7,222 bases of DNA from the NCBI GenBank assembly GCA_002401495.1, contig NVTG01000064.1:1-7222 (forward strand). Reading direction: 5' to 3'. A model generated the notes under the pieces. That model made no database searches. It was not told the origin of the DNA and saw only the letters and a list, made by a program, of their open reading frames with translations. Origin of the DNA: Candidatus Kaiserbacteria bacterium (GTDB lineage Bacteria; Patescibacteria; Paceibacteria; UBA9973; UBA2100). Position 1 is the stretch's first letter, and every line of letters starts with the position of its first letter. The position numbers were made by a program, and so were the translations under genes. Of this stretch, positions 5,965-7,222 are shown piece by piece.

Positions 5965-5990
5965 AAAAACGCGCTTAAATGCGCGCTTTT
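5964..5990 (-). terminator. Intrinsic terminator of the PKD-like protein gene
   Basis: On the minus strand AAAAGCGCGC (5990 to 5981) pairs with GCGCGTTTTT (5974 to 5965) over 10 bp with one G-T, around the loop ATTTAA, and the tract continues to six T. It lies 23 nt after the stop codon at 6013. Its T tract runs straight into the extended -10 of gyrB, so it insulates gyrB from upstream transcription. The near-symmetry means it could also work on the plus strand. Confidence 0.88.
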
Positions 5991-6012
5991 ATGCACATTT
6001 AAGCTAACTTTA

Positions 6013-7179
6013 TTACCTCTTATATATAGGGTTATCTATAGTCTCTTCGGCGTAAACCTTACCATCAACCTTAAACTCAAATTTATATTCTTTGACATAA
6101 GGAATTAGATTATATCTTGTCTTGCTATCACAAATTTGGACGCCCCGCTCAGCATATGGCCCAGAGTCATTTACATACACACCAATGTTATAATCCTCCA
6201 AATTTAAAAGGCCACAAGGTGGAGACATCGTGTATATTATTTCGGCATAGGTTTTATCTTTATCACTTTTTATTGACACTTTCATATCTACACTTTTAAC
6301 AAGATCTTCTGGAATAACTACTTTTTCGCTTTCAATAAGCTCACCTTCAAACCAAATGCTAGCTATATACATACCTGGCTTATCGTAAGTATAGCTAACA
6401 CTTTCGCCACACTTTATATCTCTATGGCCACCATCTCCAAATTTTATAACAAAAGATCGATCATTTAAGACGTCCTCGCATTGGTATGACCCAGTTTTCA
6501 CGAAAAAGGAGCGGTCGTTGGGCTTAGGCTGTGAACCAAAATCTTGATGCTGAATGAAATGTATACCATAGTAAGAATCGTATACTTTTATTTTCTTTTT
6601 TAAGTTGTTCCCAATAGAGACTACCCCTAAAGAATCACAAACATTCATTTTATAGAACTTCTCAATATCGCCCTCTTTCAACCCATAATAGATAGTACAA
6701 TTATCATTTTGCAAGTGGAACTTTAATTGTTGAAAAGAGTACCCACTTATTGCGCGCGTTAGTCGATGCCAATCTCCTTTTGTGTAAAAATAAATTCCAA
6801 AATACTCGGAGTCATAAATATTACTTTTGTGAGAAAGCACACTAAATATATTCCCTACGTCAGTAATTGTTATGTCTTCGCTAGAATTACAGCCGCTATC
6901 AAAATGCACAATATTACATTTCCCATACCTAGCCCACGGAGCCTTTGGTATATTATAAAATTCATTAAGTTTGGAGTTAAACATGCCCCCAAATAACCGT
7001 GAATCTTTTTGTTCTCTAAATGTATTGCCTATAAAAAAATATTCGGGTAGCTCCGCCATCATAATTTCTGGATAAGTACCGAAGTGGGGCCATGATGAAT
7101 CCCCTAGCTTCTTATTTATATTTTCCTGAATGTTTTTATACACTTCAGGAAAAGTGTACCTAAACAAGTCGCTACTCAT
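6013..7179 (-). CDS. Unrecognised protein with PKD-like segment (5' end uncertain)
   Basis: At least 388 residues from the ATG at 7179. The frame stays open for 14 further codons to the right edge (EFLASGRNRTSNEG) and the SD-like GAAGG is only 1 nt from this ATG, so the true start may lie outside the window. No signal peptide or membrane helix is visible. Residues about 239-289 resemble a PKD or Ig-like fold: VIKFGDGG followed by SYTYDKPGMYIASIWFEG, matching the family pattern 'FGDG ... Y-x-x-x-G-x-Y'. A motif recurs at 121-131 (IYDSEYFGIYF) and 199-208 (VYDSYYGIHF), and NDRSF recurs at 221-225 and 239-243. There are eight cysteines (88, 97, 161, 181, 234, 257, 322, 350). PKD folds usually mediate extracellular contacts, but export is not shown. 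AT-richer than its neighbours. Function unknown. Confidence 0.78.
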   Translation of the reverse strand: MSSDLFRYTFPEVYKNIQENINKKLGDSSWPHFGTYPEIMMAELPEYFFIGNTFREQKDSRLFGGMFNSKLNEFYNIPKAPWARYGKCNIVHFDSGCNSSEDITITDVGNIFSVLSHKSNIYDSEYFGIYFYTKGDWHRLTRAISGYSFQQLKFHLQNDNCTIYYGLKEGDIEKFYKMNVCDSLGVVSIGNNLKKKIKVYDSYYGIHFIQHQDFGSQPKPNDRSFFVKTGSYQCEDVLNDRSFVIKFGDGGHRDIKCGESVSYTYDKPGMYIASIWFEGELIESEKVVIPEDLVKSVDMKVSIKSDKDKTYAEIIYTMSPPCGLLNLEDYNIGVYVNDSGPYAERGVQICDSKTRYNLIPYVKEYKFEFKVDGKVYAEETIDNPIYKR

Positions 7180-7222
7180 GCCTTCATTAGAAGTTCTATT
7201 TCGTCCAGAGGCAAGAAATTCC

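Noticed and set aside
6117..6996. Plus-strand frames of 60 and 76 residues opposite the PKD-like gene
   Set aside because: No SD, no domain, and fully covered by the longer minus-strand gene.
7180..7222. Possible tRNA T-arm on the plus strand (AGAAGTTCTATTTC)
   Set aside because: Position 57 of the T loop would be T instead of a purine, the stem does not pair properly, and there is no upstream cloverleaf or acceptor stem.
1..7222. Recoded TGA (glycine, as in some CPR lineages)
   Set aside because: All real genes close with TAA or TAG and none contains an in-frame TGA, so no recoding is needed. TGA is also not used as a stop in these six genes, but the sample is too small to mean anything.
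1..7222. CRISPR array, insertion sequence, integrase, attachment site or rRNA
   Set aside because: No regularly spaced repeats, transposase or integrase motifs, terminal inverted repeats with target duplications, or rRNA-like sequence were seen on either strand.

Overview
The window looks like part of a small-genome bacterial chromosome, most likely a Candidate Phyla Radiation (Patescibacteria, probably Parcubacteria-type) organism. This is inferred from the style of the GyrB sequence, the mix of Shine-Dalgarno-led and SD-less starts, short intergenic gaps, and the set of single-pass surface proteins (sortase, CARDB, PKD-like). No database search was possible. The standard genetic code fits: no real gene needs TGA as a sense codon, and the six complete stop codons are TAG (4) and TAA (2).

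Layout, left to right. (1) Positions 1-624, minus strand: the N-terminal 208 codons of a membrane protein with a Pro/Ala/Thr-rich linker and one membrane helix, running off the left edge. (2) Positions 625-798: a divergent control region in which two sigma70-type promoters have directly abutting -35 boxes inside nested inverted repeats. (3) Positions 799-1800, plus: a divergent SPFH/band-7-like membrane protein, closed by a strong intrinsic terminator. (4) Positions 1860-2895, minus: a probable two-gene operon of a sortase followed by a small basic protein with a lysine-rich tail. (5) Positions 2979-3929, plus: a membrane-anchored or secreted CARDB protein, divergent from the sortase. (6) Positions 3926-5911, minus: DNA gyrase subunit B, converging on the CARDB gene so that both stop codons share one CTAG. 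(7) Positions 5912-6012: the gyrB control region, holding a terminator for the upstream gene, an extended -10 promoter and a leader hairpin. (8) Positions 6013-7179, minus: an unrecognised cysteine-containing protein with a PKD-like segment, whose reading frame stays open to the right edge.

How the genes may work together. The sortase and the CARDB protein look like a cell-surface pair sharing one control region, but the CARDB protein carries no sorting signal, so it is not an obvious sortase substrate. The truncated membrane protein and the SPFH protein share an overlapping divergent promoter and may be co-regulated membrane factors. GyrB is housekeeping. I did not find a clearly new defence or mobile system. 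The items most worth a second look are the overlapping divergent promoter, the sortase/CARDB arrangement with a near-leaderless start, the hairpin in the gyrB leader, and the repeat-containing PKD-like protein.
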